DNA from: Quadrisphaera granulorum
GTDB taxonomy: Bacteria > Actinomycetota > Actinomycetes > Actinomycetales > Quadrisphaeraceae
Assembly (NCBI RefSeq): GCF_003149145.1
Contig: NZ_QGDQ01000008.1
Location: forward strand, 1 to 64,000
DNA: 64,000 bases
Direction: 5' to 3'
Shown here: positions 1-7,166 of the stretch, one piece after another
Numbering within the stretch: position 1 is the stretch's first letter
Layout: each line of letters begins with the position of its first letter
Notes under the pieces: generated by a model
What the model saw: the letters and a program-made list of their open reading frames with translations, nothing else
Database searches by the model: none
What the model was told of the DNA's origin: nothing
Made by a program: the position numbers and the translations under genes

Positions 1-204
1 GTCGCGCAGGTGGAAGCGGCGACCGCGGACTGGGCCGAGTGGTTCAACCGGTCCCGGTTGCACTCATCGATCGGGTACGCCACGCCGATGGAGTACGAGA
101 AGGCGTGGGCGCAGGCCAGCAACGACATCCAGCACGAGCTGGATCTGCAGCTGGAAGGCGACCATGCTGACCTGGGAACACCGGCTGTGAACGCTGCCGT
201 GTGA
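1..204 (+). CDS. IS3-family transposase (OrfB), C-terminal fragment
   Basis: The frame is open from the window edge, and 67 residues remain before the TGA at 202-204. The peptide contains FNRSRLHSSIGYATPMEYE, which is the conserved C-terminal end of the IS3-family OrfB integrase core (pattern W-x-NxxRxHSxLGYxTPxEYE). The DDE catalytic residues lie upstream, outside the window, so completeness of the element cannot be judged. A probable IS end follows about 50 bases after the stop. Family assignment is firm; activity is unknown. Confidence 0.9.
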   Translation, partial: VAQVEAATADWAEWFNRSRLHSSIGYATPMEYEKAWAQASNDIQHELDLQLEGDHADLGTPAVNAAV

Positions 205-251
205 ACCCTGCTGGATGAACCCCCCGAGGCAACCGCCGCCGGGAGAACCCA

Positions 252-277
252 GCCTCTACCAAACCCAGGGCGTTTCA
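252..277. repeat. probable right terminal inverted repeat of the IS3-type element
   Basis: After the transposase stop comes GCCTCTACCAAACCCAGGGC followed by GTTTCA, which resembles the A/C-rich ends of actinobacterial IS3 elements and finishes in the expected terminal CA. The matching left end is outside the window, so this is inferred from family habit rather than from a seen pair. Confidence 0.5.
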
Positions 278-916
278 GGGTGCTGCTGTGCGGGCGTCAC
301 CACCTGCTGGTCACCCTCGGCATCTGGGAAGTGCGGATGGTCCACGGCGCACCCCAGGTGCGCCCACCAGCCTCCATCGACCCCCTCCGACGCTGGCTGG
401 CCTCCCCACGGCGGGCGTTGACGGCCGCGACCCGAGCCCGCGCGGAGCAGCTGCTGCTGGTCACCACCGTGCCCTCAGACCCCCAGCACCCGCACCACCA
501 GAACTGCTATCGCGCCAGCACTGCCAGCACCGCTCACCCTCAGTCACCACCAGCGTCAGCGGCTACGTCGTCTGTGCCGCCACCACGACCTGGCAGCGAC
601 CCGCAGGAGCCGTCCGGGTCCGATGAGGGCCCGCCTCCGGACATCCCCTCACCTCGCGGCACCTGCGACTGCTGACCTGCGCTCCAGCAGCACTGTCCCC
701 CAGCACCCCGACCCCCAGCAGCACCGCCCCCAGCAGCGTCACGACGCCCAGCCCTGCCTCCCGGACACCCCGGTGAGGTCAGGGCTGGACGTCGTGCCCG
801 AGCGTTGCAACAGCGACGATGCGGTCACCTCGACGGTAGTGAGCGTGCTGCAAAGGTGCTGGGCACTGCGGCGGCCGTTCTTGCGGCCCCGGGGGGGCGG
901 TTGCGACAGTGCGCAG
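278..916. other. 639 bases without a supportable gene
   Basis: The region is GC-rich, and several open frames cross it, but their translations are rich in Pro/Ser/His/Arg with no recognisable domain and no good ribosome-binding site. It sits between an IS end and a GNAT gene, so it may be decayed sequence carrying the acetyltransferase promoter. I see no RNA gene or clear repeat. Confidence 0.4.
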
Positions 917-1447
917 GTGCGTGGCGCTGCTCGTCGTCGTCCTCCTGATTCCCTGTCTGCCCCGCCGTTCGTGCTGACGGCGTTGACAGAGGAGGACTGG
1001 CCCGTGGAGGTGGCGTTGTCCGCGACACCTGACGTGGTCGCGTGGACCTACTACCCGGCCGGTCTGGACGAGCAGGCTGCGCGAGAGCGGATCGGGCGGC
1101 AGCGGCAGCGTGCTGCCCAAGGGATCGCGCGGCGGTACGTCCTCTGGGATGCCGCGGGGACGGAACTCGGCACGTGCGGGATTGGTGCACTGGACGCCGC
1201 CGAGCCCGAGGTCTTCTACGCGTTGCTCCCCGCCGCCCGTGGGCGCGGCGCGGCGACCAGCGCGGTGCTCGCGCTCGTCGAGTGGGCGCGCAGCGTCGGA
1301 TGCGCCACCGTGGCGCTGAAGACGATCGAGGGCAATGCGGCCAGCGAGCGGGTGGCGCGGAGGGCCGGGTTCACCTGCAGCGGTGGAAGCGTGGAGGAGC
1401 AGCACGGCCGACCGGTGCGACTTCTTCGCTGGACCAGGGTGACCTGA
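917..1447 (+). CDS. GNAT family N-acetyltransferase (RimJ/RimL-like)
   Basis: About 176 residues. The C-terminal half shows the GNAT acetyl-CoA loop: YALLPAARGRGAATSAVLAL carries the R/Q-x-x-G-x-G/A signature, followed by a strand-helix ending in GNAASERVARRAGF, typical of the Acetyltransf_3 group that modifies ribosomal proteins or small amines. The substrate cannot be told. The frame stays open upstream to 623, but that part is compositionally odd. GTG 917 is a compromise start after a G-rich stretch, and true initiation is uncertain. Next on the same strand is nagA, 30 bases downstream, so co-transcription is possible. Confidence 0.75.
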   Translation: MRGAARRRPPDSLSAPPFVLTALTEEDWPVEVALSATPDVVAWTYYPAGLDEQAARERIGRQRQRAAQGIARRYVLWDAAGTELGTCGIGALDAAEPEVFYALLPAARGRGAATSAVLALVEWARSVGCATVALKTIEGNAASERVARRAGFTCSGGSVEEQHGRPVRLLRWTRVT

Positions 1448-1477
1448 GGCTCCGTCGGCGTGTCGAGCGGAACGAGC

Positions 1478-2653
1478 ATGACGACGGTGCTGCTGCGCGG
1501 ACAGGTCCACACCGGACGCCGCGTCATCACCGACGGGTGGGTGCACCTTGCCGACGGGCGGGTCACGGCTGTCGGAGCGGGGTTCCAGCCGCCACCTCCC
1601 GCGTCGCGTGAGGTGCGGGGGCATCGCGTGGTGCCTGGCTTCGTCGATGTCCACTGCCACGGCGGAGGGGGTGCCACGTTCGGCGCGTCCGGCGGTGACC
1701 CGGAGCTGGAGGTGGACGCCGCGCGGGCCGTGGCTCGTCTGCACCGTGCACACGGCACCACCACGCTCGTTGCTTCACTCGTTTCGCGTCCGGTGCCCGA
1801 GCTGGTAGCGGTCGCGTCGGCGCTGGAGCCGCTCGTGCGCTCCGGCGAGCTCGCGGGCATACACCTTGAAGGGCCGTGGCTCAGCCCAGCGCGCGCCGGG
1901 GCGCACGCGCCGACGTTGCTGCGGCGGCCGATCCCGGAGGACGTCGACGCGCTGCTTGCCACTGGCGTCGTCGTCATGGTGACGCTCGCGCCTGAGCTGC
2001 CCGGTGGGCTCGACACGGTGCGGCAGCTTGCTCGTGCCGGGGTGCTGGTGGCCGTCGGGCACACCGACGCCGACGCGGCGACCACCCGCGCAGCCGTGGA
2101 CACGGGGGCCCGCGTGGCGACGCACCTGTTCAACGCCATGCCGTCCGTCCACCACCGGGCGCCCGGTCCGGTGGTCGCGCTGCTCGGTGACGAGCGCGTG
2201 GTGGTCGAGCTCATCGCCGACGGCGTGCACCTCGACCCGCTCGTGCTGACGCACGCGGCGCGGGCGGCCGGGCGCGGTCGCTGGGTGCTCGTCACTGACG
2301 CGATGGCCGCCGCCGGCTGCGCTGACGGGCGCTACGAGCTGGGTGGCGCAGCGGTGTCCGTGGTGGGTGGGGTCGCACGGTTGGCTCCCGCTTCCGGGGA
2401 GGGCGGCGACGACGGCGACCGCGGCGACGACGGCGGGGCGCTGGGGGCGATCGCGGGCAGCACGCTGACGCTCGACGCGGCGCTGCGCTTCGCGGTGGAT
2501 GCCGGGCTCCCGTTCGGCGACGTGCTCACCGCGGTGACGTCGACTCCGGCCGGGTTGCTGGGACGTGCGGACCGTGGCCACCTGGAGCCCGGCGCGACCG
2601 GCGGTGCGGTGCTGTTGGACGAGTCCCTCGAAGTGCTGTCTGTCCACCTCTGA
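1478..2653 (+). CDS. nagA: N-acetylglucosamine-6-phosphate deacetylase
   Basis: A cytosolic amidohydrolase of 391 residues that converts GlcNAc-6-phosphate to glucosamine-6-phosphate and acetate in amino-sugar and peptidoglycan recycling. Visible family motifs are VDVHCHGGGG (residues ~56-65), GIHLEGPW (~127), HLFNAMPSVHHR (~216) and the catalytic-Asp segment LVTDAMAAAG (~272). ATG 1478 starts right at the first beta strand (MTTVLLRGQV); a GTG at 1460 is the alternative. An acidic Gly/Asp stretch (GEGGDDGDRGDDGG, ~residues 300-315) interrupts the conserved C-terminal part and looks like a GAC/GGC repeat expansion. No nagB or PTS gene is adjacent. Confidence 0.93.
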   Translation: MTTVLLRGQVHTGRRVITDGWVHLADGRVTAVGAGFQPPPPASREVRGHRVVPGFVDVHCHGGGGATFGASGGDPELEVDAARAVARLHRAHGTTTLVASLVSRPVPELVAVASALEPLVRSGELAGIHLEGPWLSPARAGAHAPTLLRRPIPEDVDALLATGVVVMVTLAPELPGGLDTVRQLARAGVLVAVGHTDADAATTRAAVDTGARVATHLFNAMPSVHHRAPGPVVALLGDERVVVELIADGVHLDPLVLTHAARAAGRGRWVLVTDAMAAAGCADGRYELGGAAVSVVGGVARLAPASGEGGDDGDRGDDGGALGAIAGSTLTLDAALRFAVDAGLPFGDVLTAVTSTPAGLLGRADRGHLEPGATGGAVLLDESLEVLSVHL

Positions 2654-2660
2654 CCAGCCA

Positions 2661-2674
2661 TGGTGATCACGGGC
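2661..2674. repeat. degenerate TGATCA-family repeat copy
   Basis: CCATGGTGATCACGG, seven bases after the nagA stop, matches the CCATGATCACGG core of the dispersed family except for two extra bases. It is an isolated weak copy. Confidence 0.45.
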
Positions 2675-2701
2675 GCAACGTGCAGGCAGGCAGTGCGGCG
2701 C

Positions 2702-2740
2702 GAGGAGCGATCCGTCGGCTGAGGTTGGGCACCGCTCCTC
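2702..2740. terminator. possible bidirectional hairpin between nagA and the M56 gene
   Basis: GAGGAGCG (2702-2709) pairs with CGCTCCTC (2733-2740) around a 23-base loop, between two converging genes. The long loop and lack of a T-tract make this only a candidate terminator. Confidence 0.35.
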
Positions 2741-2751
2741 CGAGGACGCAA

Positions 2752-2821
2752 CTGACCTCGGTCACCTGCGGTGGCGTTCGTTCGGCACCGACCTGCCACA
2801 GCTGACCGCGGTCACTCGCGG
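2752..2821. repeat. two direct repeats containing TGACCNCGGTCA dyads
   Basis: CTGACCTCGGTCACCTGCGG (2752-2771) recurs 50 bases later as CTGACCGCGGTCACTCGCGG (2802-2821). Each holds a dyad, and the second is the perfect palindrome TGACCGCGGTCA. They lie in the convergent gap before a TGATCA repeat. No obvious promoter lies here, so a role as structural repeats is as likely as protein binding. Confidence 0.5.
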
Positions 2822-2846
2822 GGTGGCCGACTGCCCATGATCACGG
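2821..2846 (-). repeat. TGATCA-family dispersed repeat at the 3' end of the M56 gene
   Basis: GGTGGCCGACTGCC followed by CATGATCACGG is a full-length copy. Read on the minus strand it begins CCGTGATCATGGGC, and the TGA inside the core is the stop codon of the M56 protease gene. Confidence 0.8.
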
Positions 2847-3866
2847 AGGGGGGAGGGTGGCGAGCGCGTCGGCGAGCCAGGGGGCTATGAGTACCACCGG
2901 GGGCAGCACGAGCACACCGGCGGCCAGTGCGAGCACACCGGCGGACCGCCACCGCCTCGGCAGCGGCCGCCGCAGGCGGTCGAGGCGCTGAGCGCGCTGG
3001 GCGGCGACGGCGCGGTCGTCGGCGGTGCGCTCGGCCTCGGTGCCGGCGGCGGCCAGAGCTCCGACGCCCGGGTCGACCGCAGCGCCCAGCAGCTCCAGCG
3101 CTGAGCGCAGGGGGGCGTTGCCGCAGCGGCGGCGGGCGGCGTCGTCGGCAGCGGCCTCCAGCAGCAGCTCCACCGCGCCCAGCGCGCGCTCGTTGCGCAG
3201 CGGCCGGGGTACCGCCCGGTGGAACGCTGCGAACGACTCGAGCACCACGTCGTGCCGGGCGTCGAGGTGGGCCTGCTCGTGCGCGAGCACCGCCCGCAGC
3301 TGCGCCGTGTCGAGCAGCCGCAGCGCGCCGTCGCTGACCACGACGCGCGGGCTGCGGCCCGGCAGTCCGTACGCCAACGGCAGGGGGGCGCCGAGCACGC
3401 GTAGCTCGCTAGGGTCGGGGTGGGCGGCGCCCCGGGTGGGGCGGGCCGGCCGGGCGCGGTCGTCGTCGTCCTCGGAGGCGGCGGCGAGGTCACCCGCCAG
3501 CGCGGCGCTGCGTTCGGCGTCGTCGAGGAGGTCGAGCAGCTCGCGGTGCCGCTCGCGCCGCGCAGCCGAGCGTCGCATCACTCCGACCAGGCTCGTCGCG
3601 AGTCGAGCCACGATGAGCAGCGCCACTGCCAGCGCGCCGACGAGTCCCCACGCCGTCGCGGTGGGGCCGGCGCGCAGCGCACCGCTGATCTCCTCGGGGG
3701 CGATGAGGACGACGGCGACCGCGCTGAGCACCGACGCCAGCACCACCGCCTGCCACAGTACGACCGACGCCGCAGGGGTGGCCAGCGTCCACCGGGAGCG
3801 CGCCAGCGGCGCCGGGACCGCGAGGGAGAGCACCAGGCCGAGCAGGCCCAGGGCGAACGCGGTCAT
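2841..3866 (-). CDS. M56 family membrane metallopeptidase (BlaR1/MecR1-like)
   Basis: A protein of 341 residues with N-terminal hydrophobic segments (~1-20, 32-55 and 70-90), a cytoplasmic-looking acidic linker (SEDDDDRARP ~131), the zinc-protease motif HEQAH at 196-200 within AVLAHEQAHLDARHD, and a final membrane segment near 300-330. Family knowledge: M56 proteases pair with BlaI/MecI-type repressors and inactivate them on a signal. No C-terminal penicillin-binding sensor is present, so the signal is unknown. The gene follows blaI on the same strand after about 95 bases, and the pair is divergent from cydABDC, suggesting control of that operon. The stop codon lies inside a dispersed repeat. 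Confidence 0.88.
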   Translation of the reverse strand: MTAFALGLLGLVLSLAVPAPLARSRWTLATPAASVVLWQAVVLASVLSAVAVVLIAPEEISGALRAGPTATAWGLVGALAVALLIVARLATSLVGVMRRSAARRERHRELLDLLDDAERSAALAGDLAAASEDDDDRARPARPTRGAAHPDPSELRVLGAPLPLAYGLPGRSPRVVVSDGALRLLDTAQLRAVLAHEQAHLDARHDVVLESFAAFHRAVPRPLRNERALGAVELLLEAAADDAARRRCGNAPLRSALELLGAAVDPGVGALAAAGTEAERTADDRAVAAQRAQRLDRLRRPLPRRWRSAGVLALAAGVLVLPPVVLIAPWLADALATLPPP

Positions 3867-3960
3867 GCCCCGAGCCTGCCAGGGACGCGGACGGGTGGCG
3901 GCCTCGCCCAGCGCGGGCTTCGCCCGCCGGTGGTGCCGCCGGTGGGGCCGCTGAGGGTTG

Positions 3961-4365
3961 TCAGCCGGCGGCGTCGAGGGCGGCGCGCAGCGCGGCGACG
4001 CCCTGCGGGCCGACCCTGCCGACGAAGTGCACCAGAGCGGCGTCGCGCGCGGAGGGGTCGGGGGCGGAGCCGAGGGCCTCGAGCATGAGGCCGGCGGTCA
4101 GTTCCTCGCGGGTCTGCACGGGGGAGTAGTGGTAGGCGCGGCCGTCGCGTTCTTGGCGCACGACGCCCTTCTTGGCGAGCCGGTCGAGCACCGTCATGAC
4201 GGTCGTGTAGGCGAGGTCGTCTCCGTCGGTGCGCAGCTGCTCGTGGACCTGACGCACGGTCAGCGGCTCGGTGGAGTCCCACAGGCGCGCCATGACGTCG
4301 CGCTCCAGCGCGCCGCCCACGGGGCCACCGACCTTGCCGGCTCCCGCCGTGCCTGCTGCTGCCAC
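3961..4365 (-). CDS. BlaI/MecI/CopY family transcriptional repressor
   Basis: 134 residues from GTG 4365 (an alternative GTG at 4320 would give 119). The winged helix reads ALERDVMARLWDS, then TVRQVHEQL and YTTVMTVLDRLAKKGVVRQ, with the YHYSPV wing, all diagnostic of BlaI/PenI repressors. The C-terminal helices would make the dimer. It lies just upstream of the M56 protease and divergent from cydA, with two dyads in the 84-base intergenic space. I infer that it represses both its own operon and cydABDC. A minus-strand frame stays open far into cydA, but that extension is a shadow. Confidence 0.9.
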   Translation of the reverse strand: MAAAGTAGAGKVGGPVGGALERDVMARLWDSTEPLTVRQVHEQLRTDGDDLAYTTVMTVLDRLAKKGVVRQERDGRAYHYSPVQTREELTAGLMLEALGSAPDPSARDAALVHFVGRVGPQGVAALRAALDAAG

Positions 4366-4394
4366 GTTGCCGATCGTAACCGCGACCTGTGAGC

Positions 4395-4414
4395 AGTACG
4401 ACACGCGACGTACT
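4395..4414. promoter_or_regulatory. upstream operator-like dyad between blaI and cydA
   Basis: AGTACG (4395-4400) and CGTACT (4409-4414) form an inverted repeat with an 8-base spacer. It lies 35 bases upstream of the cydA start and about 30 from the blaI start, so one bound dimer could affect both promoters. Inference from position and symmetry only. Confidence 0.5.
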
Positions 4415-4424
4415 ACAGATTCAA

Positions 4425-4443
4425 ATACTACGAGCCGTAGTAT
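4425..4443. promoter_or_regulatory. BlaI-type operator overlapping the cydA translation start region
   Basis: ATACTACG-AGC-CGTAGTAT is a perfect 8+3+8 dyad. TACTAC/GTAGTA half-sites fit the TAC-rich operators bound by BlaI/MecI-type repressors. It ends only 6 bases before the GTG start of cydA, in the most AT-rich patch of the neighbourhood, so repressor binding would block transcription of cydABDC. No Rex-type site (TTGTGA...TCACAA) is visible here. Confidence 0.7.
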
Positions 4444-4449
4444 TGAGGT

Positions 4450-6015
4450 GTGGACGTCGTGGACATCACCCGCCTCCAGTTCGCCGTCGTGACGATCTAC
4501 CACTACCTCTTCGTGCCGCTGTCGATCAGCCTGGCGAGCCTCACTGCCGGCCTGCAGACCACCTCGGTGCTCACCCGTGACCCCGAGCGTGCGCAGCGTC
4601 TGCGGCGCTCCACGATGCTCGTGGGCAAGCTGTTGCTCGTCACCTTCGCCGTCGGCGTGGTGACCGGCCTGGTGCAGGAGTTCCAGTTCGGCATGGGCTG
4701 GAGCGCCTTCGCGCGCTTCTACGGCGACGTCTTCGGCCCCACCCTCGCCATCGAGGGCATGCTCGCCTTCTTCCTCGAGGCGACCTTCCTCGGACTGTGG
4801 TTCTTCGGGTGGGACCGGCTGCCCCGTCTGGTGCACCTCGCGACCATCTGGATCGTCGCCGTCGGCACCCTCATCAGCGCCTACATCATCCTCGGCGCCA
4901 ACTCCTTCATGCAGCACCCGGTGGCCTACCAGCTCGACCCGACCACCGGCCGCGCGCACCTGTCGAGCTTCGCCGAGCTCATGACCAACCCCGTGCTCTT
5001 CGCGACCTTTCCGCACACCATCGCGGGCGCCGCGATGCTCGGTGGTGCGCTGCTGCTGTCCATTGGTTCCTGGCGCCGCTGGATCGGGCCCGCTCCGGCC
5101 GGCGCGGCCGGGTCTCCGGAGGCCCGCAATGCCGACCCCGACCAGCGCGCCTTCGCGGGCATCGCCCGCCTCGGCGCCTGGACCACCGTGGCCGGCGGAC
5201 TGGCCACCGCCCTCACCGGTGACGTGCTCGGCAAGGTCATGACGTCGGTGCAGCCCATGAAGATGGCCGCCGCCGAAGCGCTCTACACGACGACCACGGG
5301 CGCCCCGTTCAGCCTGCTCACCATCGGCAACCTCGACGGGTCCCGCCCGATCTTCAGCCTCGACATCCCGTACCTCCTGTCGTTCCTGGCCACCGGCGAG
5401 TTCGACTCCACCGTCAAGGGCATCGACGACCTGCAGGCCCAGTACTCCCAGCAGTTCGGCCCGGGCGACTACGCCCCCATGATCCCGCTGGCGTACTGGT
5501 CGTTCCGCGCGATGATCACCATCGGGTTGCTGTCCGCGCTCATCGCCGGCGTCTACCTCTGGCTCACCCGCAAGGGCCTCGACCCCCGCGAGCCGAAGGC
5601 GAGCGCCCTGCCTTTCATGAGCCAGCGCCTCTTCCCGCGCCCGCTCGTGCAGCTCTCCCTGCGCATGCTGCCCACGCTGCCGCTGCTGCCCGCCGCCGCC
5701 GGCACCGCCGGCTGGGTCTTCACCGAGACGGCTCGCCAGCCGTGGCTCGCGTTCGGCCTCACCCTCACCAAGGACGGCATCTCCCCGGGTCTCACCGCCG
5801 CCGAGGCATGGTTCAGCCTGGCCGCGTTCACCGCCGTCTACGGCGTGCTCGCCGTGGTCTGGCTGCGGCTGGTCAAGCACCTGGTGGCCCAGGACCTCGC
5901 CGACCCGCCCGCACGGCCCGCCGTTCCCCTTCCGCATGAGGACGACGACGGCGAGGGCGTCAACCCCGACCGTGATCATGGGCATTCGGCCCAGCCGGTC
6001 ATCCCCGCCTACTGA
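4450..6015 (+). CDS. cydA: cytochrome bd quinol oxidase subunit I
   Basis: An integral membrane protein of 521 residues that oxidises quinol and reduces O2 with high affinity. The haem b595 ligand His lies in IYHYLFVPL (His18); ATFPHTIAGA (~His188) matches the b558 ligand region, with the Met ligand in YWSFRAMI further on. The quinol-loop region includes QPMKMAAAEALYTT. Eight to nine hydrophobic segments are apparent. GTG 4450 gives the usual MDVVDI start. The last 15 residues (from about DRDHGHS) are translated from a TGATCA repeat copy read in a frame that avoids its stop. cydB follows after 32 bases. Confidence 0.97.
   Translation: MDVVDITRLQFAVVTIYHYLFVPLSISLASLTAGLQTTSVLTRDPERAQRLRRSTMLVGKLLLVTFAVGVVTGLVQEFQFGMGWSAFARFYGDVFGPTLAIEGMLAFFLEATFLGLWFFGWDRLPRLVHLATIWIVAVGTLISAYIILGANSFMQHPVAYQLDPTTGRAHLSSFAELMTNPVLFATFPHTIAGAAMLGGALLLSIGSWRRWIGPAPAGAAGSPEARNADPDQRAFAGIARLGAWTTVAGGLATALTGDVLGKVMTSVQPMKMAAAEALYTTTTGAPFSLLTIGNLDGSRPIFSLDIPYLLSFLATGEFDSTVKGIDDLQAQYSQQFGPGDYAPMIPLAYWSFRAMITIGLLSALIAGVYLWLTRKGLDPREPKASALPFMSQRLFPRPLVQLSLRMLPTLPLLPAAAGTAGWVFTETARQPWLAFGLTLTKDGISPGLTAAEAWFSLAAFTAVYGVLAVVWLRLVKHLVAQDLADPPARPAVPLPHEDDDGEGVNPDRDHGHSAQPVIPAY
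5971..5996 (+). repeat. TGATCA-family repeat copy inside the cydA coding sequence
   Basis: CGTGATCATGGGCATTCGGC is read in frame as RDHGHS at the extreme C terminus of CydA, followed by about 20 more bases to the stop. The copy has the same orientation (gene then CGTGATCATGG) as those at gene 3' ends. Confidence 0.8.
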
Positions 6016-6047
6016 CCGTCACCGCTTCCGGAACCCGGAGAGACCCT

Positions 6048-7121
6048 GTGGACCTCGTCACCGTCTGGTTCGCCATCGTCGTCCTGTGCTGGGTGCTGTT
6101 CTTCACCCTCGAGGGCTTCGACTTCGGCGTCGGCGTGCTCGCGCCCCTCGTGGGCCGCGACGAGCACGAACGCGGCGCCGCCCTGAAGACCATCGGCCCG
6201 TTCTGGGACGGCAACGAGGTGTGGCTGGTGGCCGCCATCGGCGTCACGTACGCCGCGTTCCCCGCCTGGTACGCCGCACTGCTGTCCGGCACCTACCTGC
6301 CGATGGTCGGGGTGCTGCTGCTCCTGGCGGGCCGCGGTGTCGCGCTGGAGTTCCGCGGCAAGCACTCCGACCCGCGCTGGCGGCGCCGCTGCGAGGTGGT
6401 GCTGGCGCTGTGCTCGGCCGGCATCGTGGCCCTGTGGGGTGCGCTGCTGTCGGTGTTCGTGCGCGGGCTCGCCCTGGGCGCCGACGGTGAGGTGGTCTCC
6501 CAGCCTGGCCTGGCCGCCGGACTGGGCCGCACCGTCGCGCCGCTCTTCACCGTAGAGGCGGCTTTCGGCGCCGTCGCCGCGCTCGTGCTCTCGGTGCTGC
6601 TGGGCGCGACGTTCCTCGCGCTGCGCACGACCGGCCCGGTGCGCCTGCGCGCCCACCGCGTGGCCGCCGGGGCGGCGGCCGGTGTCGTGGCGCTCGGGGC
6701 TGCCGTGGCGGTGGCCGGTCTCACCGGTGCGACCCTGGCCGGTGGAGCGATCGGCGCTTCGACCGGCGCGACGAGTACGGGTCTCGGGCTCCTCGTGGTC
6801 GGCGCGCTCGTCGCTGCGGCCGCCGTCGTCGTCGCCGTGGCCACCCGGCTGGGGCGCGAGGGCGCGGCGTTCGCCGTCGTGTCGCTGCTCGTGGCCGGCG
6901 TCGTCGTCGCCGTCCTCCTCGCCAACGGTGACGTCGTGCTGCCGAGCACTCTCGACCCTGCCGCCTCCCTGACCAGGGAGTCCGCCGCGGCGACGCCCGC
7001 CGCGCTGGGCCTCATCACGGCCTTCGGTGCGGTGGCCGTGCCGGGTGTGGTGGTCTACCAGGTGTGGTCGTACTGGGTCTTCCGCCGTCGCGTCGCCAGC
7101 GAGCGCATCGCCACCGCCTGA
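6048..7121 (+). CDS. cydB: cytochrome bd quinol oxidase subunit II
   Basis: A multi-spanning membrane protein of 357 residues and partner of CydA. The N-terminal segment has FTLEGFDFGVGVLAPL, with TIGPFWDGNEVWLVAAIGV (~45-63) and FPAWYAALLSG next; these are the conserved CydB segments. A GTG start at 6048 follows GGAGAG at good spacing. Usual family length is about 340-380. Its stop is 22 bases upstream of the repeat copy in which the cydDC frame begins, so all three cyd genes probably form one transcript. Confidence 0.96.
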   Translation: MDLVTVWFAIVVLCWVLFFTLEGFDFGVGVLAPLVGRDEHERGAALKTIGPFWDGNEVWLVAAIGVTYAAFPAWYAALLSGTYLPMVGVLLLLAGRGVALEFRGKHSDPRWRRRCEVVLALCSAGIVALWGALLSVFVRGLALGADGEVVSQPGLAAGLGRTVAPLFTVEAAFGAVAALVLSVLLGATFLALRTTGPVRLRAHRVAAGAAAGVVALGAAVAVAGLTGATLAGGAIGASTGATSTGLGLLVVGALVAAAAVVVAVATRLGREGAAFAVVSLLVAGVVVAVLLANGDVVLPSTLDPAASLTRESAAATPAALGLITAFGAVAVPGVVVYQVWSYWVFRRRVASERIATA

Positions 7122-7140
7122 TCTCCGCCGCTCCTGCCCG

Positions 7141-7166
7141 CCGTGATCATGGGCAGTAGGCCACCT
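7141..7166 (+). repeat. TGATCA-family repeat copy containing the cydDC start codon
   Basis: CCGTGATCATGGGCAGTAGG plus CCACCT matches the consensus. Both candidate starts of cydDC, GTG 7143 and ATG 7149, lie inside it, and no convincing Shine-Dalgarno sequence precedes them. Confidence 0.8.

Noticed and set aside
280-675. Possible small genes downstream of the IS end
   Set aside because: Overlapping frames with Pro/Ser/His-rich translation, no ribosome site and no family; treated as non-coding or decayed sequence.
4366-4449. Rex-type redox operator before cydA
   Set aside because: No TTGTGA-N6-TCACAA-like sequence is visible; the only symmetric sites are the TAC-rich dyads.
4366-5985. Minus-strand open frame extending the blaI gene to 674 codons across cydA
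   Set aside because: The extension is antisense to the well-conserved cydA, has shadow composition (Glu/Gly/His/Arg) and no domain; only the last 134 codons form a BlaI protein.
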